Shown here: positions 17,058 through 24,906 of the stretch, in pieces
Layout of the letters: each line of letters opens with the position of its first letter
Numbering within the stretch: the stretch's first letter is position 1
NCBI RefSeq assembly: GCF_001463765.1
Contig: NZ_BBWK01000047.1
Coordinates: 1 to 32,069 of the forward strand
Direction: 5' to 3'
Length of the DNA stretch: 32,069 nucleotides
Source: Aureimonas sp. AU4
Lineage (GTDB): Bacteria; Pseudomonadota; Alphaproteobacteria; Rhizobiales; Rhizobiaceae
Position numbers and translations under genes: made by a program
Notes under the pieces: model-generated
The model's database searches: none
The model's input: the letters and a program-made list of their open reading frames with translations, nothing else
Told to the model about the DNA's origin: nothing

Positions 17058-17768
17058 ATGGATGGAATGGATGCGTCGGTCGTCGACGGCGAGGGACGAG
17101 GCCTTCTGGACGCGCCGGAGGTCGATGAGGTCTTTCGGCGTCTCGAACAGAACATGCCGGGTCGCACCCCGACCGCCAAGGGACCCAAGGACCAGCCCGA
17201 CCCGTTCCGCTCTGTCGTATCCTGCCTCCTGTCGGCCCAAAGCCGCGACGCCAACACGGCGGCCGCCGTGCGCGGCCTCTTCGCGCTGGCAAAGACGCCC
17301 GACGAGATGCTGACGCTCACCGACGAGGAGGTGGCGCTCGCGATCAAGCCCTGCGGCCTCTACAACATGAAGGCGAAAAGCATCCGACGCCTGTGCACCG
17401 CGCTGATCGAGGAGCACGACCGCGTCGTGCCGCAGACGCGCGAGGGGCTGATGAGCCTGCCGGGCATCGGGCGCAAATGCGCCGACATCGTCCTCTCCTT
17501 CACCTTCGGCGCGGACGTGATCGCGGTGGACACGCACGTCTTTCGCGTGTCGAACCGCATCGGCATCGTGGAGGAGAAGACGGCCGACCGCACGGCCGCA
17601 GCCCTCGAACGCCGCGCGCCGCCCTGGGCGCAGCACGACGGGCACTTCTGGCTGCTCCAGTTCGGCAAGGCCGTGTGCGTGTCGCGCCGGCCGCGCTGCG
17701 AAACGTGCTTTCTCGCCGACCTCTGCCGCTTCTACTCGGCGACAGGCGGGCGGGTCGGAACCGCTTGA
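17058..17768 (+). CDS. nth: Endonuclease III (base excision repair DNA glycosylase/AP lyase)
   Basis: Removes oxidised pyrimidines and cuts the DNA at the abasic site. The 236-aa protein has the helix-hairpin-helix LMSLPGIGRKCADIV with catalytic K140, then D158 in AVDTHVFRVSNR, and the 4Fe-4S cysteines C207-x6-C214-x2-C217-x5-C223. A 40-residue N-terminal extension (about 1-40) is longer than in E. coli Nth. ATG 17058 is chosen because a GGAG lies 7 bases upstream; ATG 17043 is an alternative giving 241 aa. It starts 215 bases from the divergent SDR gene. No partner gene is in the operon. Confidence 0.94.
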   Translation: MDGMDASVVDGEGRGLLDAPEVDEVFRRLEQNMPGRTPTAKGPKDQPDPFRSVVSCLLSAQSRDANTAAAVRGLFALAKTPDEMLTLTDEEVALAIKPCGLYNMKAKSIRRLCTALIEEHDRVVPQTREGLMSLPGIGRKCADIVLSFTFGADVIAVDTHVFRVSNRIGIVEEKTADRTAAALERRAPPWAQHDGHFWLLQFGKAVCVSRRPRCETCFLADLCRFYSATGGRVGTA

Positions 17769-17784
17769 GGGCGACCGCCCGCCC

Positions 17785-17820
17785 GGACAGGCATCTTCGC
17801 GAAACGCCGCGCGCCTGTCC
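17785..17820 (+). terminator. Hairpin downstream of nth
   Basis: GGACAGGC (17785-17792) pairs perfectly with GCCTGTCC (17813-17820) across a 20-base loop, starting 17 bases after the nth stop. There is no T tract, so termination efficiency is uncertain. Confidence 0.4.
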
Positions 17821-18603
17821 GCCTCGACCTTGCCGGTCGAGTTGCGCCTTAATGTCGACGCTCCGGATCAATGGCGCCTGTTCGAGCTCGTGCGACACGG
17901 TCGCGACCGGGTTCGATCGGTGGTCGCTATTGGCCATCGTGCGGCGGGGTGCGCTTTGGTCCGGGCGTGGCCAAGCCGCCCGCGTCGCGATGCGCAATTG
18001 ACGGAATTTCGCGCAGACGAGCGCCGAGGTTCGATGACGAAGCGTCACGGCCGCCCGGCATTCAGGCCGCCTATGCCGGAAGAACGGGCGTGAGGTCGAG
18101 AATCAGCGCCTGACGTCGATGCCCCGATCCGTGGGGCGCTCGTCCGGCGCGTAGGAGCCGGACACGTTGAAATCCTTCGGGGCGCGGAGCGGCGTTCGAC
18201 GCGACGTTCCGGGAAACCCGTACCCTTCACCCCCTCATGCGAAGGGTTCATGATGGTTTCTCCGGCGCGCAAAGGAAATCAGGCCGGGCGCCATCGAGAT
18301 GGTTCATTCATGACAGAATAGTTCATGTTTTGGCACCGAACCGTGGTTGCGGCCAGGGCGCGACGAACAAATCGCACGGCCTTTACAAAGCCATGAGTGC
18401 GGTTCATCTGCCGTTCAGGTAGGAGCGGGTAACTGTTCTGCACGAGATCACGAGAAGCGCCTGCTTGCTCCCGTCCCTTCGCGAGCAGGTGCCTATGGCT
18501 GGGCGCCCCAACGGGCGTCCAGCTATCCCATCGGCCTTGGTCCGCGCCGCCCGCCACGCGATGAGCGGGACCCAAGCCCGCAGCCTTCCGCCAGGATCGA
18601 CAA

Positions 18604-18637
18604 CCCAACCGGAAGCCTATCCAAGCTCCCGGTTGGG
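18604..18637. other. Inverted repeat in the nth-yifB gap
   Basis: A perfect 9-bp stem CCCAACCGG / CCGGTTGGG with a 16-base loop, and three more pairs (AGC/GCT) inside after a mismatch. No gene borders it directly. It may be part of a structured RNA or simply a terminator without T tail. Confidence 0.4.
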
Positions 18638-18682
18638 CTTGCTGCGCCCGTCAGGTTGCCCTTCCGCAGCGCAACCACCTTC

Positions 18683-18723
18683 GCACGTTGCACGACATCT
18701 TCCAACGTGCCCGATCGTTTTTT
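18683..18723 (+). terminator. Hairpin followed by six T in the nth-yifB gap
   Basis: GCACGTTG (18683-18690) and CAACGTGC (18703-18710) form an 8-bp perfect stem with a 12-base loop. After seven bases comes TTTTTT (18718-18723). This is terminator-like on the plus strand although no plus-strand gene precedes it. Confidence 0.4.
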
Positions 18724-18811
18724 GCCGGGCCGAAGGGCGATGGGCGTGCCACAGCCACGCCGAAGGCGGCAACGCCCTGGCCGAGTCGCCCGGGAGCTTG
18801 GCCGACGGGAC

Positions 18812-19720
18812 CTAGGCGGCGCCCTGCAAGCGCTCGGGCGCGGCGCGAAAGCCGATCGCCTCGCCGACATGGCTGCGCCCCACCGTTTCCGCACCGGCGA
18901 GGTCGGCGAGCGTGCGGGCCACCTTCAGGATGCGGTGGAAGGCGCGCGCCGAGAAGCGCATGCGCTCGGCCGCTTCCGCCAGAAGCCGGCCGCCCGCCGC
19001 GTCCGGCCGCGTCACGCTTTCCACGAGATGTGTCGGCAGCTGCGCATTGGTGGTGCCGGGCGGCAGCCCGAGGCGCTCGGCGCGCTCGCCCTGCACGGCG
19101 CGCGCCGCCTCCACGCGCTGCCGGACCGTGGCCGAGGTCTCGCCGCTCGCCGCCGGCCGCAGGAGATCAGCGGCCGAGACCGCCGGCACGTCGACGCGCA
19201 GGTCGATGCGGTCGAGGAGCGGCCCCGAGACGCGCGCCTGGTAGTCCGCCGCGCAGCGCGGCCCGCGCGCGCAGGAATGCCCCGGCTCGCCGCTCATCCC
19301 GCAGCGGCACGGGTTCATCGCCGCGATCAGCTGGAAGCGCGCGGGGTAGGTGACACGGTGGTTGGCGCGCGCGATCACGCACTCGCCCGACTCGATCGGC
19401 TGGCGCAACGAGTCGAGCACGGCGGGCGAGAATTCCGGAAACTCGTCCAGAAACAGGATGCCGCGATGCGAGAGCGAGACCTCGCCCGGCCGCGCGCGGA
19501 TGCCCCCACCCACCATCGCCGCCATCGAGGCCGAATGGTGCGGCGACCGGAAGGGGCGGCGGTCGGAAAGCTGGCCGTTGGCGAGCGTGCCGTTGACCGA
19601 GGCGATCATCGACACTTCCAGGAGCTCGCGCGGCAGGAGGGCCGGCAGGATCGAGGGCAGGCGCGCGGCCAGCATCGACTTTCCCGAGCCGGGCGGCCCG
19701 ACCATCAGGAGGTTGTGCCC
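18812..19720 (-). pseudogene. yifB: YifB/ComM-family AAA ATPase, 5' half missing
   Basis: The reading frame encodes the ATPase half of a YifB/ComM (Mg-chelatase-like) protein: GHNLLMVGPPGSGKSMLA with Walker A, Walker B in GILFLDEFPEF, a CRCGMSGEPGHSC insert, an arginine-rich helix, and the C-terminal domain ending near RILKVARTLADLAG. Full proteins have about 500 residues with a Lon-type N-terminal domain of roughly 200; here everything before GHNLL is gone. Upstream codons continue open through an unrelated stretch (EARKGELSRAGQTKLI) to a stop at 19796-19798, with no good start. ComM promotes branch migration during natural transformation. The break coincides with a drop in GC content, so the gene was probably cut by an insertion. 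Confidence 0.85.
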
Positions 19721-20007
19721 TATTAATTTGGTCTGGCCGGCACGGCTTAGTTCTCCTTTCCTTGCCTCTCCTCCTTTGTGGTTGTTTGGCCAATCCTAGC
19801 CAAAATTCACACGTCTAGGGCGTGTCGACAAAACGGCGCTTGCGTAACGCAGTATTGTGTATACAGAATTAGGGCAACGCGGCGGCAGACCGCACGGCAT
19901 CCGCATACGCTGATCGCCCTCCCTTCAGAGCGTCCCGCCATTCTCGGTGGTCGATGCCAAAGTGGCGGGTCGAGCAGTGACCGAAGCCACTGAGGAGGAA
20001 CAACACT
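19721..20007. other. Lower-GC leader region at the junction, upstream of the TRAP operon
   Basis: No gene is seen. Composition differs sharply from the yifB side. Two arms, AATTTGG with TGGCC (19725-19738) and GGCCA with CCAAAATT (19788-19807), form an interrupted inverted repeat about 80 bases across next to the junction, which might be the remains of an element end. The second half carries the palindrome TGTATACA and a promoter-like area for dctP. Confidence 0.45.
19858..19865. promoter_or_regulatory. TGTATACA palindrome, candidate GntR/FCD-type operator of the TRAP operon
   Basis: A perfect 8-bp palindrome in the context ATTGTGTATACAGAAT, about 140 bases before the dctP start. Regulators of the GntR FCD subfamily, which often control TRAP operons, bind sites with this type of core (TGTATACA). 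No such regulator is encoded in the window. Confidence 0.4.
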
Positions 20008-21006
20008 ATGCTCGATTGCTCGCGTCGCTTGTTTCTGGTCGGGGCTGCAGCCCTATCAGCGACTGCCGTTCTCGGCCGACCTGCTCTTGCCCAAGCGGCC
20101 ACGAAGCTGCGCTTTGGCCATCCGCATCCTGAGGTCGATGCCTTCCATCAGGCGGGTCTCAAGTTCGGCGAACTCGTATCGCAGAAGACAAACGGTCAAG
20201 TGACCGTCGAGGTCTACGCGAACGGCGCGCTCGGCAACGACCCGACGATGATCGCCAGCGTTCGTGGCGGCACGCTCGACATCTGCCTGACCGGCAACCC
20301 GTTCTTCACGGGCCTCGCACCTAAGCTCAACGTCCTCGATCTGCCCTACCTGTTCCGCGACCGCGATCACGTCGCCAAGGTGCTGGATGGCCCCATCGGC
20401 GAGAGCCTGCGCGCGGATCTAGAGGCTTCCAACCTCAAGGCCTTGTCCACGTGGGAGGTCGGTTGGCGCAACCTCACCAACAACCGGCGTGCGGTTGAGA
20501 CGCCGGCGGACGTGAAGGGCCTGAAGATCCGCACAACGCCGAATCCAGCCCATATCCAGGCTTTCAAACTGCTCGGCGCGGTGCCGACCCCGATGGCCTT
20601 CACCGAACTTTTCACTGCGCTTGAAATGGGCTCGATCGACGGACAAGAGAATCCTGTCACCCTGATTCAGAACGCCAAGTTCTTTGAGGTTCAGAAGTAC
20701 CTGACGCTGACGCGTCATGCCTTCACGACTGCGCCGCTCGTAATGAACAAGCCGAAGTTCGATGCTCTGCCTGAAGATCAGCGGATGGCCATCGTGGAAG
20801 CAGCACGCGAGGCGGCTGTTATTCAGCGGACCATGAATAGCGAAGGCGAGAAGACCGCCGTCGAGGCACTGCGCGCTGACGGCATGGAAGTCGTGGATCA
20901 GATTGACGTCGAGCCGTTCCGCGCGCTGGTCGCTGATGCTGTGAAGGCAGAATACGTCACGAAGTTCGGTGGCGAGGTCGTCGATCAGATCACCGCTGCG
21001 GCCTGA
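20008..21006 (+). CDS. dctP: TRAP transporter substrate-binding protein DctP
   Basis: A 332-aa periplasmic solute receptor for a TRAP transporter. It begins with a twin-arginine-like signal (SRRLFLVGAAAL, cleavage after ALA near residue 28). Family marks include KLRFGHPHPEVDAFHQAG, the KGLKIRTTPNPAHIQAFKLLGA segment, whose arginine normally pairs with a substrate carboxylate, and TELFTALEMGSIDGQENP. The ligand is therefore likely a carboxylate, but it cannot be named. It starts at ATG 20008 after GAGGAGGAAC. Codon usage is looser than in the left part of the window. A cyclase gene and the two membrane subunits follow in the same operon. Confidence 0.95.
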   Translation: MLDCSRRLFLVGAAALSATAVLGRPALAQAATKLRFGHPHPEVDAFHQAGLKFGELVSQKTNGQVTVEVYANGALGNDPTMIASVRGGTLDICLTGNPFFTGLAPKLNVLDLPYLFRDRDHVAKVLDGPIGESLRADLEASNLKALSTWEVGWRNLTNNRRAVETPADVKGLKIRTTPNPAHIQAFKLLGAVPTPMAFTELFTALEMGSIDGQENPVTLIQNAKFFEVQKYLTLTRHAFTTAPLVMNKPKFDALPEDQRMAIVEAAREAAVIQRTMNSEGEKTAVEALRADGMEVVDQIDVEPFRALVADAVKAEYVTKFGGEVVDQITAAA

Positions 21007-21010
21007 TCCC

Positions 21011-21682
21011 ATGCGCATCGTTGATTTGAGCATGCCGCTGGAAAGTCATTTCCGGTGGTCGCCGGAGGTGACTGTTAACGGGGACCTGGACAAGGGCGAC
21101 CAATTCCGTGTCACCCGCATCTCCACCACCTGTCACGGCTTCACCCATGTGGATGCGCAGGCCCATTTCGTGGCTGGTGCGCCGACCATCGAGGCGACCG
21201 GCCTCGATCGCGTCGTCGGGGCCTGTCGGGTGTTCGATTTATCGGGAGTAGCCGACGATGCCCCGATTGGTCCTGATGCTTTGGAGGCTGCCGATCCGGG
21301 TGGAGCTGAGGGAGAAATCCTGCTTCTAGCCACCCGTTGGGCCGCCCGTCGCGACTACAAGACGCCTGAGTTCTGGACTCAGGCACCTTGGCTCACGCGT
21401 GAGGCAGCTGAATGGCTTTGGACGCGTCGCCCGACAGCAGTCGCGTTCGATTTCCCTCAGGACTACCCGATCAGGCTGCTGCTCAAGGGTGAGAGCGTTC
21501 CGAACGCCGAGCATGTCACACACGACGTGCTTCTCCGTCAGGGCGTGACCTTGATCGAGTATGTGGTGAATACCGCTGAGCTGCGATCGTCCCGCGTTCT
21601 TCTCAGCGCTGCACCGCTTCTCATCCCAAATGCCGACGGTGCACCGGCACGGGCCTATGCAATCGAGGGTCTCAATGTCTGA
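21011..21682 (+). CDS. Cyclase-family metal hydrolase (kynurenine formamidase/isatin hydrolase-like)
   Basis: A 223-aa member of the cyclase family, which uses a metal to hydrolyse amide or lactam bonds; known members act on N-formylkynurenine or isatin. The N terminus IVDLSMPLE and the metal motif CHGFTHVDAQAHF (H42, H46, D48 and H52) are present; the usual glycine-threonine of H-x-G-T-H is Gly-Phe-Thr here. It begins 5 bases after dctP and overlaps dctQ by 8 bases, so it is part of the transporter operon. This makes it likely that the imported compound, or its product, is the substrate. ATG 21011 is chosen by spacing and by alignment with the family start. Confidence 0.87.
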   Translation: MRIVDLSMPLESHFRWSPEVTVNGDLDKGDQFRVTRISTTCHGFTHVDAQAHFVAGAPTIEATGLDRVVGACRVFDLSGVADDAPIGPDALEAADPGGAEGEILLLATRWAARRDYKTPEFWTQAPWLTREAAEWLWTRRPTAVAFDFPQDYPIRLLLKGESVPNAEHVTHDVLLRQGVTLIEYVVNTAELRSSRVLLSAAPLLIPNADGAPARAYAIEGLNV

Positions 21683-22217
21683 CCCTCGCCTCCCTCAACG
21701 TAGCGCCCTGGGGCGCGGCGCGGACCTTGGCTTTCGGCTGCTGGAGTTCACGCTCGTCGCCATCCTTATGGTGATGATCGTGCTCGTCTTCGGCAATGTC
21801 GTCATGCGCTACGGCTTCGATAGCGGTATCGACATCGCCGAGGAGTTGTCCCGCGTCCTGTTCGTATGGCTAATATTCCTCGGTTCAGTCGTTGTTATGC
21901 GGCAGAAGGGGCATCTGGGCGTCGATATGTTCGTCACGCCCTTGCCGCGCGTAGGCCGTTGGCTTTGCCGGCTAGCGACTGCGGTTCTTTCGCTTGGCTG
22001 CTCGGTCATTCTGGCTGTCGGCGCGTGGGACCAAGCGCTTCTCAACGCGCAAAACCTCCTGCCAATGACTGAGCTGCCGACGGCTTGGGTCTATGCGGCC
22101 GCCCTGGTGTCTGGCGTCGGCCTATCGATCCTCATCCTCCTCGACATCATCGATCTTCTTACGTCGGGCCCGAACGGAGAGGCAGCCGAGCCTCAGGTCA
22201 GCGAAGGCATATCATGA
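21675..22217 (+). CDS. dctQ: TRAP transporter small permease DctQ
   Basis: A 180-aa membrane protein with four hydrophobic segments (near 22-44, 61-78, 102-122 and 142-163) in the DctQ pattern: FGNVVMRYGFDSGIDIAEELSR followed by LFVWLIFLGSVVVMRQKGHLGVDMF. The charged motif after the first pair of helices is the family hallmark. It starts at ATG 21675, inside the end of the cyclase gene, and overlaps dctM (ATGA). With DctM it forms the Na+-coupled membrane part of the transporter. Confidence 0.93.
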   Translation: MSDPRLPQRSALGRGADLGFRLLEFTLVAILMVMIVLVFGNVVMRYGFDSGIDIAEELSRVLFVWLIFLGSVVVMRQKGHLGVDMFVTPLPRVGRWLCRLATAVLSLGCSVILAVGAWDQALLNAQNLLPMTELPTAWVYAAALVSGVGLSILILLDIIDLLTSGPNGEAAEPQVSEGIS

Positions 22218-23491
22218 CCGTTGCGATCTTCTCGCTCGTCCTGCTCGGTACGATCTTCATGGGCATGCCGATCGCGTTCGCGCTGATCGTGACGGCAGGA
22301 GCCCTGATGTGGCACCTCGGTGCCTTCGACTGGCAGCTGATCGCCCTTCAGATGGTGAACGGCGCGGACAGCTTCCCTCTTCTGGCAGTGCCCTTCTTCC
22401 TCGTCGCCGGCGAGGCGATGAATGCCGGCGGCTTGTCGCGCCGGCTCGTGAACCTCGGCCTGACGCTGGTGGGCCACCTGCGTGGCGGTCTCGGCTATGT
22501 CGCCATCTTCACGGCGATCCTGCTGGCCTCGATGTCGGGCTCAGCGGTGGCAGACACGGCGGCACTTGCCTCCATGCTTCTACCCGTCATGCGCCAAGCC
22601 GGTTACGATCTCGGACGCTCATCAGGGCTGATCGCGTCGGGTGGCATCATCGCGCCGGTGCTGTCGCCTTCGATCGGCTACATCGTCTTCGGCGTGATCG
22701 GGGGCGTGTCGATCACCCGCTTGTTCCTGACCGGTATCGTGCCGGGCCTTCTGCTCGGGCTGTCGCTTGCCATCGCTTGGTGGATCGTCTCGAAACGCGA
22801 CGAGCTGAAGCCGATGGAACGTCGGTCCTGGGGCGAGGCAGGTCGGGCCTTCCTTGATGCACTGCTGGCACTTGGCCTGCCCGTAATCATCATCGGCGGC
22901 CTGAAGGGCGGTGTCTTCACGCCTACGGAAGCAGCTGTGGTGGCAGCGGTCTACGCGGTGTTCGTCGGTGCTTTCGTGTACCGAGAGCTGACGCTCGCTA
23001 AGTTCTACGAGGCTATGCTGATGGCCGTCCGCACCACGGCAGCCGTCATGTTTCTGGTCGCAGCGGCAGCTGTGTCGGCGTACCTCATCGCTATCGCCAA
23101 CATCCCGGCCGAGGTTTCGGCGCTGCTGGAGCCATTCAAGACACACCCCGTGCTTCTGATGGCCGTGATCATGCTGCTCGTTGTGATCGTCGGCACTGCG
23201 CTCGACTTCATCCCGACCATCCTGATCCTGACACCGGTCCTCATGCCGATCGTCAAGCAGGCGGGCATCGATCCGGTCTACTTCGGCGTTCTGTTTGTCA
23301 TGAATAACGCGATCGGCTTGATCACTCCGCCGGTCGGCACCGTGCTGAACGTCGTATCGGCGGTCGGTAAGGTACCGTTGGCACTCGCCATCAAGGGAGT
23401 CTGGCCTTTCCTTGTGGCGCAGCTTGTTGTCCTTGTGATCCTAACGCTGTTCCCCGCACTCGTGATCATTCCCGGACGCTGGCTACAGTAA
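22214..23491 (+). CDS. dctM: TRAP transporter large permease DctM
   Basis: A 425-aa membrane protein of about 12 segments that forms the translocation channel. Typical stretches are MGMPIAFALIVTAGALMW, PLLAVPFFLVAGEAMNAGGLSRR, SGSAVADTAALASMLLPVM, ASGGIIAPVLSPSIGYIVFG and NNAIGLITPPVGTVLNVV. It belongs to the DctM family with SiaM- and YiaN-type proteins. ATG 22214 overlaps the dctQ stop. A terminator-like hairpin follows the gene, so this is the end of the operon. Confidence 0.95.
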   Translation: MTVAIFSLVLLGTIFMGMPIAFALIVTAGALMWHLGAFDWQLIALQMVNGADSFPLLAVPFFLVAGEAMNAGGLSRRLVNLGLTLVGHLRGGLGYVAIFTAILLASMSGSAVADTAALASMLLPVMRQAGYDLGRSSGLIASGGIIAPVLSPSIGYIVFGVIGGVSITRLFLTGIVPGLLLGLSLAIAWWIVSKRDELKPMERRSWGEAGRAFLDALLALGLPVIIIGGLKGGVFTPTEAAVVAAVYAVFVGAFVYRELTLAKFYEAMLMAVRTTAAVMFLVAAAAVSAYLIAIANIPAEVSALLEPFKTHPVLLMAVIMLLVVIVGTALDFIPTILILTPVLMPIVKQAGIDPVYFGVLFVMNNAIGLITPPVGTVLNVVSAVGKVPLALAIKGVWPFLVAQLVVLVILTLFPALVIIPGRWLQ

Positions 23492-23516
23492 CTGATGTGG
23501 CTCCGATCCCATTCTT

Positions 23517-23534
23517 CGGCCAGGAAACTGGCCG
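23517..23534 (+). terminator. Intrinsic terminator-like hairpin after dctM
   Basis: A perfect 7-bp stem CGGCCAG / CTGGCCG closed by a GAAA loop, 25 bases after the dctM stop. GGGATGTTCATTTTG follows, with a T-rich part a few bases later. It probably ends the TRAP operon and may also separate it from the convergent SPW gene. Confidence 0.6.
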
Positions 23535-23558
23535 GGGATGTTCATTTTGCTTGATGGT

Positions 23559-23906
23559 TTAATTCGATCCTGACTGCCGGCTCGTGAGCAACGGAACAAT
23601 GATCGATATCGCTCCGGCGACGACGTGAGGCCACCAGATCTGGTCTGCAAAGCCGAACAGCCATGGCGATACAGCTAGGAACGCGCCGGCGATCACATCT
23701 AGCGCAAGGTGGATCCTCATCGGGATCAGCTTGAAGTAGCCCAGCTCATAGTCGGTAAGAAGGCTGTAGAGGAGGGCGCCAGCGCCTGCCAGCACGAGGA
23801 TCCATGTCGCAGCCGGAATGGCTTCGAACCGGATCAGAAACGGCGCGACGATCAACAGGATGCCGTACACGTAGTCGATGACGCTATGGACCTTGGTCGG
23901 GATCAT
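23559..23906 (-). CDS. SPW-repeat membrane protein
   Basis: A 115-aa protein with four hydrophobic segments and the repeat unit that names the family, SPWLFGFAD at 80-88, preceded by a similar half around APFLIRFE. It starts with MIPTKVHSVIDYVYGILL. The function of this inner-membrane family is not known. It is oriented against the TRAP operon and has no close neighbour; the 181 bases upstream hold no gene. Confidence 0.85.
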   Translation of the reverse strand: MIPTKVHSVIDYVYGILLIVAPFLIRFEAIPAATWILVLAGAGALLYSLLTDYELGYFKLIPMRIHLALDVIAGAFLAVSPWLFGFADQIWWPHVVAGAISIIVPLLTSRQSGSN

Positions 23907-24087
23907 GCTCGCTCACTTCTCCCGTGCGCCCGCTAAGCAAGACCAAGTTCACGAGGAGATGGGTGTTCCGTCAGTGCGAAGACCGGAATGGATAGGCTGC
24001 TGACCATCGCGGCTGGTAGCAAGCCACACATGTCGTCTGGGAACGCTCGCTGAGGGACCCGGTTGGCTTCGAACGAGCGAGGCACAC

Positions 24088-24582
24088 CTGACATCCCATC
24101 AACCGTCTCCGGAACGATCGTTTCCCCTATCGGCCGGTATCTTCTTCGGGCTGGGCTTGGGCGGCTTCTTTGACGGGATCGTGCTTCATCAGATCCTGCA
24201 ATGGCATCACATCGCCACGAGTGCCGGATACCCCGCCGATACGTACGAGAACCTGAAGCTCAACACGCTTCTGGACGGTCTCTTCCATACCGTGACCTAC
24301 GTGTTTGTCGTGATCGGGCTGATCATCCTGTGGCGAGCAGCTCATCGCAGGCATCTTTGGTGGTCCGGCCGGCTGCTTCTGGGAAGCCTTCTGATGGGGT
24401 TCGGCCTCTTCAACCTCGTTGAGGGTCTAATCAACCATCAGATCCTCGGCCTACACCACGTCAACGAGACGGTGCCGCAGGACGGATGGGTCTATTGGGA
24501 CATTGGCTTCCTCATTTGGGGAGCCGTGATGCTGATCGGGGGATGGGCGCTTTACCGCTCCGGGAAGCGGGTGACGGGATAA
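24088..24582 (+). CDS. DUF2243 membrane protein, non-standard start
   Basis: The family pattern is clear: GLGLGGFFDGIVLHQILQWHH, NTLLDGLFHTVTYVF, FNLVEGLINHQILGLHHV and WDIGFLIWGAVMLIGGW, with four membrane segments. The homologous sequence begins before SAGIFFG, yet there is no ATG or GTG in frame between the stop at 24001 and this point. TTG 24157 would cut into the first membrane helix. The best candidate is CTG at 24088, with GAGG 5 bases upstream, giving LTSHQPSPERSFPLSAG and 164 aa. It could be a rare CTG start or an ATG lost by mutation. Function of DUF2243 is unknown. Confidence 0.75.
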   Translation: MTSHQPSPERSFPLSAGIFFGLGLGGFFDGIVLHQILQWHHIATSAGYPADTYENLKLNTLLDGLFHTVTYVFVVIGLIILWRAAHRRHLWWSGRLLLGSLLMGFGLFNLVEGLINHQILGLHHVNETVPQDGWVYWDIGFLIWGAVMLIGGWALYRSGKRVTG

Positions 24583-24659
24583 GCTAGGTCTCAGCCTTGA
24601 TTCATGAGGTGATGGAAGCGCCTTCGCTCAATAGCTGTTGCTCAATCCCATATGGAAAA

Positions 24660-24688
24660 CGCCCTGCCGGGTGAGGACCGACAGGGCG
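24660..24688 (-). terminator. Strong hairpin, terminator-like on the minus strand
   Basis: CGCCCTG/CAGGGCG (7 bp), one mismatch, then CGG/CCG around a 7-base loop. Read on the minus strand the stem is followed by TTTTCC, a good intrinsic terminator; on the plus strand the tail is CTATCTT. It may act in both directions. Confidence 0.6.
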
Positions 24689-24906
24689 CTATCTTATGGC
24701 CCGCACGACTGGGAGGAGGATGTCGTCGAGTACGTTGCAGCGGGTTGTGGGAGGACAATCGCTGCGACATTCATCAAACCTCATCAACCTGCGTAGTTCC
24801 GACTTGGTTATGTGGTGGGGTAACAATGGCCTGCTGTTGGGGCCGGGATCGGCCGATGCTACGAAGCTGTTCGCACCAAGCTGCGCCTTTGGGCTGCGCT
24901 GGCAAC
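24689..24906. other. Interval between two terminator-like hairpins, possible untranslated RNA
   Basis: No credible protein is seen: the open frame at 24696-24965 has no codon bias, no family and runs across the following hairpin. The sequence has several local repeats of GC-rich blocks (TTGGGGCCGGGATCGGCC). With strong hairpins at both ends, an independent short transcript is possible. This is a weak call. Confidence 0.25.

Larger units (their letters stand above)
17821..18811. other. About 1 kb without a recognisable gene
   Basis: No frame here shows the strong third-position G/C bias of the neighbours, and no protein family is seen. From about 18240 to 18460 the DNA is less GC-rich and has four copies of G(G)TTCAT (18246, 18302, 18321, 18401). 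Further on are three hairpins: one near 18498-18519 (TGGGCGCCC/GGGCGTCCA, one wobble), one at 18604-18637 (CCCAACCGG/CCGGTTGGG) and one at 18683-18710 followed by six T. It may be intergenic DNA, gene remnants, or carry an untranslated RNA. The piece at 17860-18000 encodes a fragment FDRWSLLAIVRRG that faintly recalls an HxlR domain. Confidence 0.5.

Noticed and set aside
18347-19726. 459-aa plus-strand frame opposite yifB
   Set aside because: A shadow of the ATPase gene extended into the non-coding gap; Ala/Arg-rich with no domain.
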